Shown here in pieces: positions 23,633-31,133 of a stretch of 45,158 nucleotides of DNA. Below the pieces are notes generated by a model. That model was given only the letters and a program-made list of their open reading frames with translations, was not told the DNA's origin and made no database searches. The stretch is from an uncultured Polycyclovorans sp. (lineage in GTDB: Bacteria > Pseudomonadota > Gammaproteobacteria > Nevskiales > Nevskiaceae), in the NCBI GenBank assembly GCA_936928855.1, contig CAKZHZ010000025.1:1-45158 (forward strand). Direction: 5' to 3'. How positions within the stretch are numbered: position 1 is the first letter of the stretch; each line of letters begins with the position of its first letter. A program made the position numbers and the translations under genes.

Positions 23633-23638
23633 TACACT
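23633..23638 (+). promoter_or_regulatory. Possible -10 element of hfq
   Basis: TACACT in the 107-bp miaA-hfq gap, followed by a GC-rich discriminator. No -35 stands at the right distance. The leader would be about 55 nt and ends in an A/C-rich stretch (23677-23692) next to the AAGGA ribosome binding site. Confidence 0.4.
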
Positions 23639-23700
23639 GCGCGAGCCCGATGTGACGATGACCCGTCGCACCGCACCACAACAACGAAAGGATGGCAACA

Positions 23701-23958
23701 ATGTCCAAAGGTCACACCCTCCAGGAACCATTTCTCAACGCGCTTCGCAAGGAGCGGATTCCGGTGTCCATCTATCTGGTCAACGGCATCAAGTTGCAGG
23801 GGCAGATCGAGTCCTTTGATGCATTTGTGGTGTTGCTGAAGAACACCGTGAGCCAGATGGTCTACAAGCACGCCATCTCCACCGTTGTGCCGTCACGCCC
23901 GGTGCGGATCTACGACCCTGAGGCCGAGGGTGCGCAGGAAAGCGATGCCGCGGACTGA
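23701..23958 (+). CDS. hfq: RNA chaperone Hfq
   Basis: Hexameric Sm-like protein that pairs small RNAs with target mRNAs and affects RNA stability. The 85-residue protein reads SKGHTLQEPFLNALRKERIP, then the Sm1 motif region VNGIKLQGQIESFDAFVVLL and the Sm2 motif YKHAISTVVPSRPV. The C-terminal tail is short and acidic (PEAEGAQESDAAD). The ATG at 23701 is preferred to the ATG at 23692 because AAGGA (23687-23691) would touch the latter. It lies between miaA and hflX as in most gammaproteobacteria and probably has its own promoter. Confidence 0.98.
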   Translation: MSKGHTLQEPFLNALRKERIPVSIYLVNGIKLQGQIESFDAFVVLLKNTVSQMVYKHAISTVVPSRPVRIYDPEAEGAQESDAAD

Positions 23959-23972
23959 TTCCGGACGCGTTG

Positions 23973-23995
23973 CGGGTGGCCGTCGCTGCCACCCG
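23973..23995 (+). other. Hairpin between hfq and hflX
   Basis: CGGGTGGC and GCCACCCG form a perfect 8-bp stem around a 7-base loop in the 53-bp gap. There is no T-run, so it is not a standard terminator. It could protect the hfq 3' end or tune read-through into hflX. Confidence 0.45.
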
Positions 23996-24011
23996 AGCCT
24001 GAAGGGGCGGC

Positions 24012-25334
24012 ATGTTTGAACGGCCCAAGGCCGGCCAGCAGGCGGTCCTCGTGCATCTCGAGTTTCCGGGTAGCGATTACGCGACGGATCGGGAGGAGTT
24101 TGTCGAGCTGGCTCACGCGGCGGGCGCGACGGTGCTGTCCGTCATCGGTGGGAGTCGGCGCTTGCCCGACCCGGGGTTGTTCGTGGGCTCGGGCAAGGCC
24201 CAGGAAGTCGCTGACAGCGTCGCCGAGCAGCATGCAGAGCTGGCCATCTTCAATCACGACCTGTCCCCCAGTCAGGAACGCAACCTTGAGCGCCTGCTCA
24301 AGTGTCGTGTGGTCGGGCGTGCCGGGCTGATCCTCGATATCTTTGCCCAACGCGCGCGGTCGCATGAAGGCAAATTGCAGGTGGAGCTGGCGCAGTTGCA
24401 GCATATGTCCACCCGGCTGGTGCGAGGCTGGACTCACCTCGAGCGGCAGCGCGGCGGAGGCATCGGCCTGCGCGGGCCCGGCGAGACCCAGCTGGAACTG
24501 GATCGAAGGCTGATCCGGGGGCGGATCGCGACCCTGCAGCGACACCTGGATGCGGTGCGTTCGAGGCGAGCGGAAAGCCGTCGTGCCCGGCAGCGGCGTG
24601 AAACACCGGTGGTTTCGCTGGTGGGCTACACCAATGCCGGTAAGTCCACCCTGTTCAATGCCTTGGCTGCGGATCACACCTTCGCTTCCAGCCAACTGTT
24701 CGCCACGCTGGACACCACGCTGCGACGTCTGACCCTGCCGACACTCGATGAGGCGGTGCTGGCGGACACGGTCGGCTTCATCCGTGACCTGCCGCATGAT
24801 CTGGTCGCTGCCTTCCGTGCGACCCTGGAAGAAGCACAGGAGGCCGATTTGCTGCTGCACGTCGTGGATGCCGGAGATCCTGAGCGCATGGCCCGCATCG
24901 AGCAGGTGGAGGCAGTGCTGGATGCCATCGGGGCGGGCGATGTGCCCCGTCTCCAGGTATTCAACAAGATTGATCTGCGGCCGGAGCTGACACCGGGGAT
25001 CGAGGTTGATGCGGCGGGCTTGCCGACACGGGTACGCGTGTCGGCGCTGGCCGGCCTTGGTCTGGACCCGTTGCGCGAAGCCATCGATCAGCGGCTTCGC
25101 CCGGCCGACCGGGCGGCGTTTGCCCTGACCCTGCCGGCCAGCGCCGCGCGCTTGCGGGCGCAGCTGTACGCGCACCGCGCAGTGCGGGCCGAACGGATCG
25201 ACGATGACGGTGGATTCGCGCTTGAGGTGGAGATGGAATACCCCCGGCTTCGCGGCTTGTGCGAGGCAGCGGGGATCACACCGCCCGAATCTCCCGGTCA
25301 AGTTGAGGATTGGGAACGCGCCACCGTAAAATAA
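24012..25334 (+). CDS. hflX: Ribosome-associated GTPase HflX
   Basis: GTPase that splits stalled or stressed 70S ribosomes in studied bacteria. The 440-residue protein has the N-terminal HflX domain (LFVGSGKAQEVAD, FNHDLSPSQERNLE), a coiled glycine-rich linker (RGGGIGLRGPGETQLELDRR) and the G domain. The G1 motif GYTNAGKST starts at residue 205; DTVGFIRDLP is the G3 region and FNKIDL is G4. The ATG at 24012 follows AAGGGG. The stop lies in an A/T-only dyad (25328-25354) before hflK, an unusual composition for this genome. Confidence 0.96.
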   Translation: MFERPKAGQQAVLVHLEFPGSDYATDREEFVELAHAAGATVLSVIGGSRRLPDPGLFVGSGKAQEVADSVAEQHAELAIFNHDLSPSQERNLERLLKCRVVGRAGLILDIFAQRARSHEGKLQVELAQLQHMSTRLVRGWTHLERQRGGGIGLRGPGETQLELDRRLIRGRIATLQRHLDAVRSRRAESRRARQRRETPVVSLVGYTNAGKSTLFNALAADHTFASSQLFATLDTTLRRLTLPTLDEAVLADTVGFIRDLPHDLVAAFRATLEEAQEADLLLHVVDAGDPERMARIEQVEAVLDAIGAGDVPRLQVFNKIDLRPELTPGIEVDAAGLPTRVRVSALAGLGLDPLREAIDQRLRPADRAAFALTLPASAARLRAQLYAHRAVRAERIDDDGGFALEVEMEYPRLRGLCEAAGITPPESPGQVEDWERATVK

Positions 25335-25356
25335 CGTGATTATTCAATTATTTTTT
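25328..25356 (+). promoter_or_regulatory. AT-rich dyad between hflX and hflK
   Basis: AAAATAA (25328-25334, overlapping the hflX stop) is repeated inverted as TTATTTT (25348-25354), and six T follow from 25351. The stem would contain only A-T pairs, too weak for a normal terminator. It may instead serve as an upstream promoter element for hflK, with TACTGT at 25371-25376 as a possible -10. The role is unresolved. Confidence 0.3.
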
Positions 25357-25426
25357 CGACTGAACGGACCTACTGTCGACGTGGTCGAACGCGGAGTTTT
25401 CCGCTCTACCAAAGGACGCATTTCGC

Positions 25427-26566
25427 ATGGCTTGGAATGAACCCGGCCCCAATCGTGACCCCTGGAATCAGGGCCCCAAGCGGGGCGATGGCCCGCCCGA
25501 CCTCGATGAGATGGTCAAGCGACTGAAGGGGCGACTGTTTGGCGGGCGTGGAGGCGGCGGAGGGGGCGGGAGCCCCGTTGGTGGCGGCGTGCCCCGCGGG
25601 CTGGTCGCACTGCTGGTCGCCGGCCTTGGCGTGCTCTGGGTGTTGTCCGGTTTCTACGTTGTCGATGAACAGCAGAAAGGTGTCGTCCTGCGGTTCGGGG
25701 AGTACATCAAGACCACCGAAGCCGGGCTTCGCTGGCACGCGCCCTGGCCAGTGGAAAAGGTCGAGGTGGTGAATGTCACCGGGGTTCGCTCGGTGTCGGA
25801 GTCCTCGACCATGCTGACCCAGGACGAAAACATCGTCGATGTCGACCTCACCGTTCAGTACCGGCTTTCCGACGTCGAGAACTTCCTGTTCTCGGTGGCC
25901 GAGCCTGACCGTACGTTGCGGCAGGCGACGCAGTCGGCGGTACGTGAGGTCGTGGGCACCTCGGAGATGGACTACATCATCACGGGGGGGCGTCAGGAGG
26001 TCGCGGATCGGACCAAGCAGCTGCTTCAGGAGAAGCTGGACGCTTACGAGACCGGCCTGTTCGTCACGGAAGTCAACCTCCGGACCGCCAAGCCGCCCTC
26101 TCCGGTGCAGAGCGCCTTCGACGATGCCATCAAGGCACGCGAGGATCAGGTTCGTCTGGTGAACGAGGCCCAGGCCTATGCCAGTGACCGGTTGCCGCGC
26201 TCCCGCGGTGCGGCAGCGCGTCTGGTCGAGGAGGCCAAGGCCTATCGGGATCAGGTGGTTTCCAAGGCGGAGGGTGACGCAGCACGATTCACCTCATTGC
26301 TCGCCGAGTACCGGCAGGCGCCGCAGGTGACCCGTGAGCGCCTGTACCTGGATGCGATGAGCGCGGTTTACGGCGGCACCCGCAAGGTGCTCGTCGATGT
26401 CGATGGCGACGCCCCGATGTTCTACCTGCCACTGGAGGGGATGCAGCGTCAGGGCACGACGAGCCGAGTGCCGACCGCCCCGTCAGTCAGCAGTGGCAGC
26501 AGCCCGCTCACCGCGCCGTCGACGATGCCGCGCGACAGCAGCCGCGACCGTGATCGCGCGCGATAG
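25427..26566 (+). CDS. hflK: FtsH modulator HflK
   Basis: SPFH/prohibitin-family inner-membrane protein that, with HflC, cages FtsH and restrains membrane proteolysis. The 379-residue protein starts MAWNEPGPNRDPWNQGPK and has a Gly-only stretch in GGRGGGGGGGS (about 39-50). One membrane helix follows (LVALLVAGLGVLWVLSGFYVV), then the periplasmic SPFH domain (EQQKGVVLRFGEY, GLRWHAPWP, NIVDVDLTVQYR) and a Ser/Arg-rich tail. The ATG at 25427 has AAGGA 10 nt upstream. hflC follows after 10 nt. Confidence 0.96.
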   Translation: MAWNEPGPNRDPWNQGPKRGDGPPDLDEMVKRLKGRLFGGRGGGGGGGSPVGGGVPRGLVALLVAGLGVLWVLSGFYVVDEQQKGVVLRFGEYIKTTEAGLRWHAPWPVEKVEVVNVTGVRSVSESSTMLTQDENIVDVDLTVQYRLSDVENFLFSVAEPDRTLRQATQSAVREVVGTSEMDYIITGGRQEVADRTKQLLQEKLDAYETGLFVTEVNLRTAKPPSPVQSAFDDAIKAREDQVRLVNEAQAYASDRLPRSRGAAARLVEEAKAYRDQVVSKAEGDAARFTSLLAEYRQAPQVTRERLYLDAMSAVYGGTRKVLVDVDGDAPMFYLPLEGMQRQGTTSRVPTAPSVSSGSSPLTAPSTMPRDSSRDRDRAR

Positions 26567-26576
26567 GAACACACTC

Positions 26577-27443
26577 ATGAAAAATGCTCCCATGTTCTGG
26601 CTGGCCGTTGCCCTCGTGGCGCTGGTCACGCTCAGTGACGCCTTCTTCATTGTCGATCAGCGGGAACGTGCAGTGACCCTGCAGCTCGGTGAGTTTCAGG
26701 GCACCGATTATCCGCCCGGGCTGCATGTGAAGATTCCGTTCATCCAGGAGGTGCGAAAGTTCGACCGTCGGCTGCTGATGCTCGACAGCGATACCGAGAG
26801 CTTTCTGACGTCCGAGAAGAAAAACGTCCAGGTCGACTATTACGTCAAGTGGCGAATTGCTGATGCCGCGGCCTACTACCGGGCGACCGGAGGGCAGTTG
26901 CTGGTCGCTGCCGACCGCCTGTCGGCCATCGTCAACCGCGGCATGCGGGATCAGTTCGGTTCGCTGACCATCCAGCAGGCGGTGTCGGGTGAACGCGACC
27001 AGATCACCAAGGCGGTGATGGGCAGTGCCGGCGAGAACATCCGTGATCTCGGCATCGAGCTGATGGATGTGCGCGTGAAGCGTATCGATCTGCCCACCGA
27101 GGTGAGCGAATCGGTGTACGACCGCATGCGCGCGGAGCGCAAGCGTGTCGCCTCGGACCTGCGTGCCCGCGGTGCGGAGGAAGGCGAACGCATTCGCGCC
27201 GACGCGGACCGTGAGGCGCAGGTGATCCTGGCGCAGGCTTACAAGGAAGCCGAAGGGTTGCGCGGGGAAGGCGACGCACGCGCCACCGAGATCTACGGGG
27301 ATGCTTACGGGCGGGATTCCGAGTTCTATCGCTTCTATCGCTCCCTGAACATCTATCGCGACAGCTTTGCCAGCGAGGATGACCTGCTGGTACTGGAGCC
27401 CAAGGGCGACTTCTTCCGCTATTTCAATCCGTCCTCGCGCTGA
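26577..27443 (+). CDS. hflC: FtsH modulator HflC
   Basis: Partner of HflK in the HflKC-FtsH complex. The 288-residue protein has an N-terminal membrane helix (MFWLAVALVALVTLSDAFFIV), then an SPFH domain with RERAVTLQLGEF, PGLHVKIPFIQEVRKFDRR and KKNVQVDYYVKWRI. A long charged helix follows (ERKRVASDLRARGAEEGER). The C-terminus LLVLEPKGDFFRYFNP is typical. The ATG at 26577 is 8 nt after AGGA; the frame is open upstream inside hflK but that reading is not HflC. Six nt separate it from the DUF2065 gene. Confidence 0.96.
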   Translation: MKNAPMFWLAVALVALVTLSDAFFIVDQRERAVTLQLGEFQGTDYPPGLHVKIPFIQEVRKFDRRLLMLDSDTESFLTSEKKNVQVDYYVKWRIADAAAYYRATGGQLLVAADRLSAIVNRGMRDQFGSLTIQQAVSGERDQITKAVMGSAGENIRDLGIELMDVRVKRIDLPTEVSESVYDRMRAERKRVASDLRARGAEEGERIRADADREAQVILAQAYKEAEGLRGEGDARATEIYGDAYGRDSEFYRFYRSLNIYRDSFASEDDLLVLEPKGDFFRYFNPSSR

Positions 27444-27449
27444 CCCGCG

Positions 27450-27635
27450 GTGGATTGGCATGCCCTGTTCCAGGCGCTTGCGCTGGTGTTGGTGATCGAG
27501 GGGCTGATGCCATTTCTCGCGCCGGCGAAGTGGCGCCAGGCGCTGTTGAGCATCGCTGGCCTGACGGATCAGGCCTTGCGAATCGTCGGGTTGATGCTGA
27601 TCGTGGTCGGTGTGGTGTTACTGAACTTCTCATGA
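27450..27635 (+). CDS. DUF2065 (YjeT-like) small membrane protein
   Basis: A 61-residue protein with two hydrophobic helices: LFQALALVLVIEGLMPFLAP and ALRIVGLMLIVVGVVLLNF. It matches the DUF2065/YjeT family, which regularly lies between hflC and hisZ or purA. Function is unknown; location suggests a small partner in the membrane. The start is GTG at 27450, 6 nt after hflC, with no clear ribosome binding site. The stop overlaps the hisZ start as ATGA. Confidence 0.82.
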   Translation: MDWHALFQALALVLVIEGLMPFLAPAKWRQALLSIAGLTDQALRIVGLMLIVVGVVLLNFS

Positions 27636-28627
27636 GCCAACAACGCTGGATGCTGCCCGAAGGGGTCGAGGAATCGCTGGCGCCCAATGCCTGGGCGCTG
27701 GAAGATCTTCGGCGCACGCTGCTGGACCACTATCGGCAGCGGGGGTACGACCTGATTCTGCCGCCGTTGATCGAGCACCTTGATGCGCTGCTGACCGGGT
27801 CTGCACAGGACCTCGAGGAGCAGACCTTCAAGCTGACCGACCCGGTGTCCGGGCGCCTGCTCGGCCTCAGGGCCGACATGACCCCGCAGGCGGCCCGTAT
27901 CGCTGCACGTCATTTTGCAGATCGCTCCGTGGTTCGCCTGTGTTATCTGGGAACTGTGCTTCGCGCCCAGTCCGAGCACGTGGGCGGTAGCAGGACACCG
28001 CGTCAGGTGGGGTGCGAGATATTCGGCGATGACCGGCTCGAAGCCGATCTCGAAGCACTGGAACTGATGCTTGAGACCCTGTCCCTTGCCGGTGTTCGCG
28101 AGGCCCACGTCGACCTGGGGCATGTCGGGGTCTATCGTGCGGTGATCGAGTCGCTGCGACTGTCCGCAGAGGATGAGGGCGTGGTGTTTGATCTGGTGCA
28201 GCGGAAGTCCAAACCTGATCTTCAGCGTTGGCTGGAAGGTATGGCCTTGGCGGATCAGGCCGCCGAGATGCTGTTGGCCCTGCTCGACTTGCATGGGGAC
28301 CAGTCGGTACTCGACCGCGCCGCAACGGTGTTGTCGTACGCCGGACAGGGGGTTGTCTCGGCGCTGGAGCGGTTGTCCCGTGTGGCCGATGCCCTGGGGC
28401 AGCGACCGGAAGCGCCCAGCTTGCATCTCGATCTGGCCGAGCTGCGCGGGTTTCGCTACAAGACCGGCCTGGTCTTCGCCGCTTTCACGCCGGGTTTCGG
28501 GCGTGAACTGGCACGCGGGGGGCGCTATGACGGCGTCGGCAGTGCCTTCGGCTCGGCCCGCCCCGCAACCGGCTTTTCGGCTGATCTCAATGAGTTGCTG
28601 CGGTTGGGGGGCGACGGTCACGCCTGA
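27632..28627 (+). CDS. hisZ: ATP phosphoribosyltransferase regulatory subunit
   Basis: HisRS-like protein that activates and gives histidine feedback to the short form of HisG in histidine synthesis. The 331-residue product is a catalytic-core paralogue of histidyl-tRNA synthetase without the anticodon domain. It has LPPLIEHLDALL, QTFKLTDPVSGRLLGLRADMTPQ (motif 2 region), CYLGTVLRAQ, GCEIFG and ARGGRYDGVGSAFG. The ATG at 27632 overlaps the DUF2065 stop by four bases; the frame is open upstream but reads through hflC. A short-form hisG is expected elsewhere in the genome. purA follows after 78 bp. Confidence 0.95.
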   Translation: MSQQRWMLPEGVEESLAPNAWALEDLRRTLLDHYRQRGYDLILPPLIEHLDALLTGSAQDLEEQTFKLTDPVSGRLLGLRADMTPQAARIAARHFADRSVVRLCYLGTVLRAQSEHVGGSRTPRQVGCEIFGDDRLEADLEALELMLETLSLAGVREAHVDLGHVGVYRAVIESLRLSAEDEGVVFDLVQRKSKPDLQRWLEGMALADQAAEMLLALLDLHGDQSVLDRAATVLSYAGQGVVSALERLSRVADALGQRPEAPSLHLDLAELRGFRYKTGLVFAAFTPGFGRELARGGRYDGVGSAFGSARPATGFSADLNELLRLGGDGHA

Positions 28628-28705
28628 GTCGCCTTCAGCGGCTACGGTATCGTGTGGTTTCTCTTGGATGGTGTGGCGCCCGTGAGCGCGCCTGGAGCTT
28701 GAGTC

Positions 28706-29998
28706 ATGGGTAAGTCAGTGGTGGTGATCGGCGCTCAATGGGGCGACGAAGGCAAGGGGAAGGTCGTCGACCTGCTGACCGACCGGGTTCAGGCGGTCGT
28801 TCGCTTTCAGGGTGGCCACAACGCCGGGCATACGTTGGTGATCAATGGCGTCAAGACTGCCCTGAACCTGATTCCCAGCGGCATCATGCGGCCGGGCGTG
28901 GCGTGCCTGATCGGCAACGGTGTGGTGCTGTCGTTGTCTGCCCTGATCAGCGAAATCGAAAAAGTGGAGGCGACCGGCGCGGAAGTTCGCTCACGTCTGC
29001 GGATCTCCGAGGCCACGCCGCTGGTGCTCCCGGTGCATGTGCGCCTGGATCAGGCGCGCGAGCTTGCCCGGGGTGCGGCCAAGATCGGCACCACCGGAAA
29101 GGGCATCGGCCCGGCCTATGAAGACAAGGTGGCGCGTCGTGCCATCCGTGTGGGGGATCTGTTCTCCCGTGAACTGCTGGCGGCCAAGCTCGGTGAGCTG
29201 CTGGCGTATCACAACTTCGTGCTGCAGCAGTACTACAAGGAAGAGCCGGTCGACTTTCAGGAAAGCCTGGAAGAGCTGCTGGGCTACGCCGAGACCATCC
29301 GGCCGATGGTGGCGGATGTGACCGAGTTGCTGCGCCAGCACCTGGAGCGCGGCGACAACGTGCTGTTCGAGGGCGCCCAAGGGGCTTTGCTCGACATCGA
29401 CCACGGGACCTACCCCTACGTCACGTCCTCCAACACCACGGCAGGAGGGGCGGCGACCGGTACCGGTGTGGGACCGGGGCGGCTGGACTACGTGCTGGGC
29501 ATCGTCAAGGCGTATGCCACCCGGGTCGGATCGGGCCCGTTCCCGACCGAGCAGGACAACGACCTCGGACAGCAGTTGCGTGACAAGGGCGCCGAATACG
29601 GAACGGTGACCAAGCGGCCGCGCCGCTGCGGATGGTTCGATGCGGTTGCCGCCCGGCGTTCGATCTTCAACAACAGTGTCAGCGGCCTGTGCGTGACCAA
29701 GCTCGATGTCCTGGACGACCTGGACGAGATCCACATTGGCGTGGGCTACCGGGTGGACGGTCGCGCGGTCGAGACGCCGCCGATCGGGGCGGATGGTTTC
29801 GCCAACATCGAGGCGGTCTACGAAGTGCTGCCGGGCTGGAAATGCAACACCTTCGGCATCCAGTCCTTCGACGCGCTGCCGGAGAATGCGCGCCGCTATC
29901 TTCAGCGCATTGAAGAGGTGACCGGTACGCCGGTGGCCATGGTGTCGACCGGCCCCGATCGGGTTCACACCATCGTGTTGCAGAACCCCTTCGCCTGA
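28706..29998 (+). CDS. purA: Adenylosuccinate synthetase
   Basis: GTP-dependent ligation of IMP and aspartate to adenylosuccinate, the first step from IMP to AMP. The 430-residue protein has the N-terminal VVVIGAQWGDEGKGKVVDLL with the catalytic Asp, then FQGGHNAGHTL. The IMP-site segment KIGTTGKGIGPAYEDK, FEGAQGALLDIDHGTYP and the GTP-binding TKLDVLDDLDEI region follow. ATG 28706 has GGAG 9 nt upstream. The position after hflKC is conserved. An SDR gene follows after 24 nt and may be co-transcribed. Confidence 0.98.
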   Translation: MGKSVVVIGAQWGDEGKGKVVDLLTDRVQAVVRFQGGHNAGHTLVINGVKTALNLIPSGIMRPGVACLIGNGVVLSLSALISEIEKVEATGAEVRSRLRISEATPLVLPVHVRLDQARELARGAAKIGTTGKGIGPAYEDKVARRAIRVGDLFSRELLAAKLGELLAYHNFVLQQYYKEEPVDFQESLEELLGYAETIRPMVADVTELLRQHLERGDNVLFEGAQGALLDIDHGTYPYVTSSNTTAGGAATGTGVGPGRLDYVLGIVKAYATRVGSGPFPTEQDNDLGQQLRDKGAEYGTVTKRPRRCGWFDAVAARRSIFNNSVSGLCVTKLDVLDDLDEIHIGVGYRVDGRAVETPPIGADGFANIEAVYEVLPGWKCNTFGIQSFDALPENARRYLQRIEEVTGTPVAMVSTGPDRVHTIVLQNPFA

Positions 29999-30022
29999 AG
30001 CTGATCACCCCGGGAGCGCCTC

Positions 30023-30889
30023 ATGGAACGTCAACCCCTCGCCGGCAAGACCCTCTTCATCACCGGCGCTTCCCGAGGCATCGGACTGGCCATTGCCGAA
30101 CGCGCGGCCCGTGACGGTGCCAACATCGCCATCGCTGCCAAGACAGCGGAACCGCACCCCAAGCTGCCGGGCACCATTCACAGCGCTGCCGAGGCGGTTG
30201 AAGCGGCAGGCGGGCGGGCACTGCCGCTGGTCTGCGACATTCGCGACCCTGAGCAGATCGACGCTGCAGTGGCCCGCACCGTGGAGGCGTTCGGAGGTAT
30301 CGACATCTGTGTCAACAACGCCAGTGCCATCAGCCTGACCGGAACGCTGGCCACCGAGCCGAAGCGGTACGACCTGATGCACCAGATCAATGCCCGCGGC
30401 ACGTTCCTGGTCAGTCGGGCCTGCATTCCGCATCTGCGCAAGGCGCCGAATCCGCATGTGCTGAACCTGTCGCCGCCGCTGGACCTCAACCCTGCCTTCT
30501 TTGCGCCGCATGCGGCCTACACGCTGGCCAAGTTCGCCATGAGCCTCTACGCGATGGCCATGGCCGTGGAGTTCCGCAGGGACGGCATCGCATTCAACAC
30601 GCTGTGGCCGCGCACCATGATTGCGACTGCGGCGTTGCAGGCGATTCCGGGGGCCTCAACGATGGTGAGCCAGTCCCGTACCCCTGCGATCATGGCCGAT
30701 GCGGCCCACCACATCCTGGTGCAGGACAGCCGTAGCTTTACCGGTCAGCACTGTATCGACGATCTGGTACTGGCATCGGCGGGGATCAGGGATCTCTCGG
30801 GTTACCGTCAGACGCCCGGTGACGGTCGCCTTGCCGATGACCTGTTCATTCCGGCCAGCATGCCGCCACCACCGGATATCACGATCTGA
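30023..30889 (+). CDS. SDR family oxidoreductase (HSDL2-like)
   Basis: Short-chain dehydrogenase/reductase of 288 residues. The NAD(P)-binding TGASRGIG (14-21), VNNAS (97-101), a catalytic Ser in HVLNLSPPL and the YTLAK pair (Tyr166, Lys170) are all present. The overall pattern, including AKTAEPHPKLPGTIHSAAE and TMIATAALQAIPG, resembles the dehydrogenase half of HSDL2-type proteins, which lack a known substrate. ATG 30023 has GGGAG 6 nt upstream. The last residues end in FIPASMPPPPDITI. It is the last plus-strand gene before a strong shared terminator, and its unit probably includes purA. Confidence 0.85.
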   Translation: MERQPLAGKTLFITGASRGIGLAIAERAARDGANIAIAAKTAEPHPKLPGTIHSAAEAVEAAGGRALPLVCDIRDPEQIDAAVARTVEAFGGIDICVNNASAISLTGTLATEPKRYDLMHQINARGTFLVSRACIPHLRKAPNPHVLNLSPPLDLNPAFFAPHAAYTLAKFAMSLYAMAMAVEFRRDGIAFNTLWPRTMIATAALQAIPGASTMVSQSRTPAIMADAAHHILVQDSRSFTGQHCIDDLVLASAGIRDLSGYRQTPGDGRLADDLFIPASMPPPPDITI

Positions 30890-30947
30890 TCCGCGTCTGC
30901 GGTCGGCAATGGTGTAAGGTGCCGTCCATGCCCGCGCATCGCCCACA

Positions 30948-30974
30948 AAAAACCCGGCGCGAGGCCGGGTTTTT
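30948..30974. terminator. Bidirectional intrinsic terminator (SDR gene / tRNA-Leu)
   Basis: AAAAACCCGGC (30948-30958) pairs with GCCGGGTTTTT (30964-30974) around a 5-base loop, with an A-run on one side and a T-run on the other. It can end transcription from the SDR gene on plus and from the tRNA on minus. Confidence 0.9.
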
Positions 30975-30979
30975 CAATT

Positions 30980-31064
<85 letters not shown>

Positions 31065-31104
31065 TTGCCGTGAGGCCGTCATCGACGTCCCCGACAGGGC
31101 GCGC

Positions 31105-31133
31105 ATTGTGTCCACCCCATTCCTAAAAGTCAA
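31105..31133 (-). promoter_or_regulatory. tRNA-Leu promoter
   Basis: On the minus strand TTGACT (31133-31128) and CACAAT (31110-31105) are 17 bp apart, followed by a GC-rich GCGCGCC discriminator as in stable RNA promoters under stringent control. The predicted start is near 31098, about 34 nt before the mature 5' end. The -35 box shares a base with the rnr start codon on the other strand. Confidence 0.75.

Noticed and set aside
25540..25590. G-rich simple repeat in hflK
   Set aside because: It encodes the glycine-rich N-terminal linker usual for HflK; codons vary and the frame is intact.
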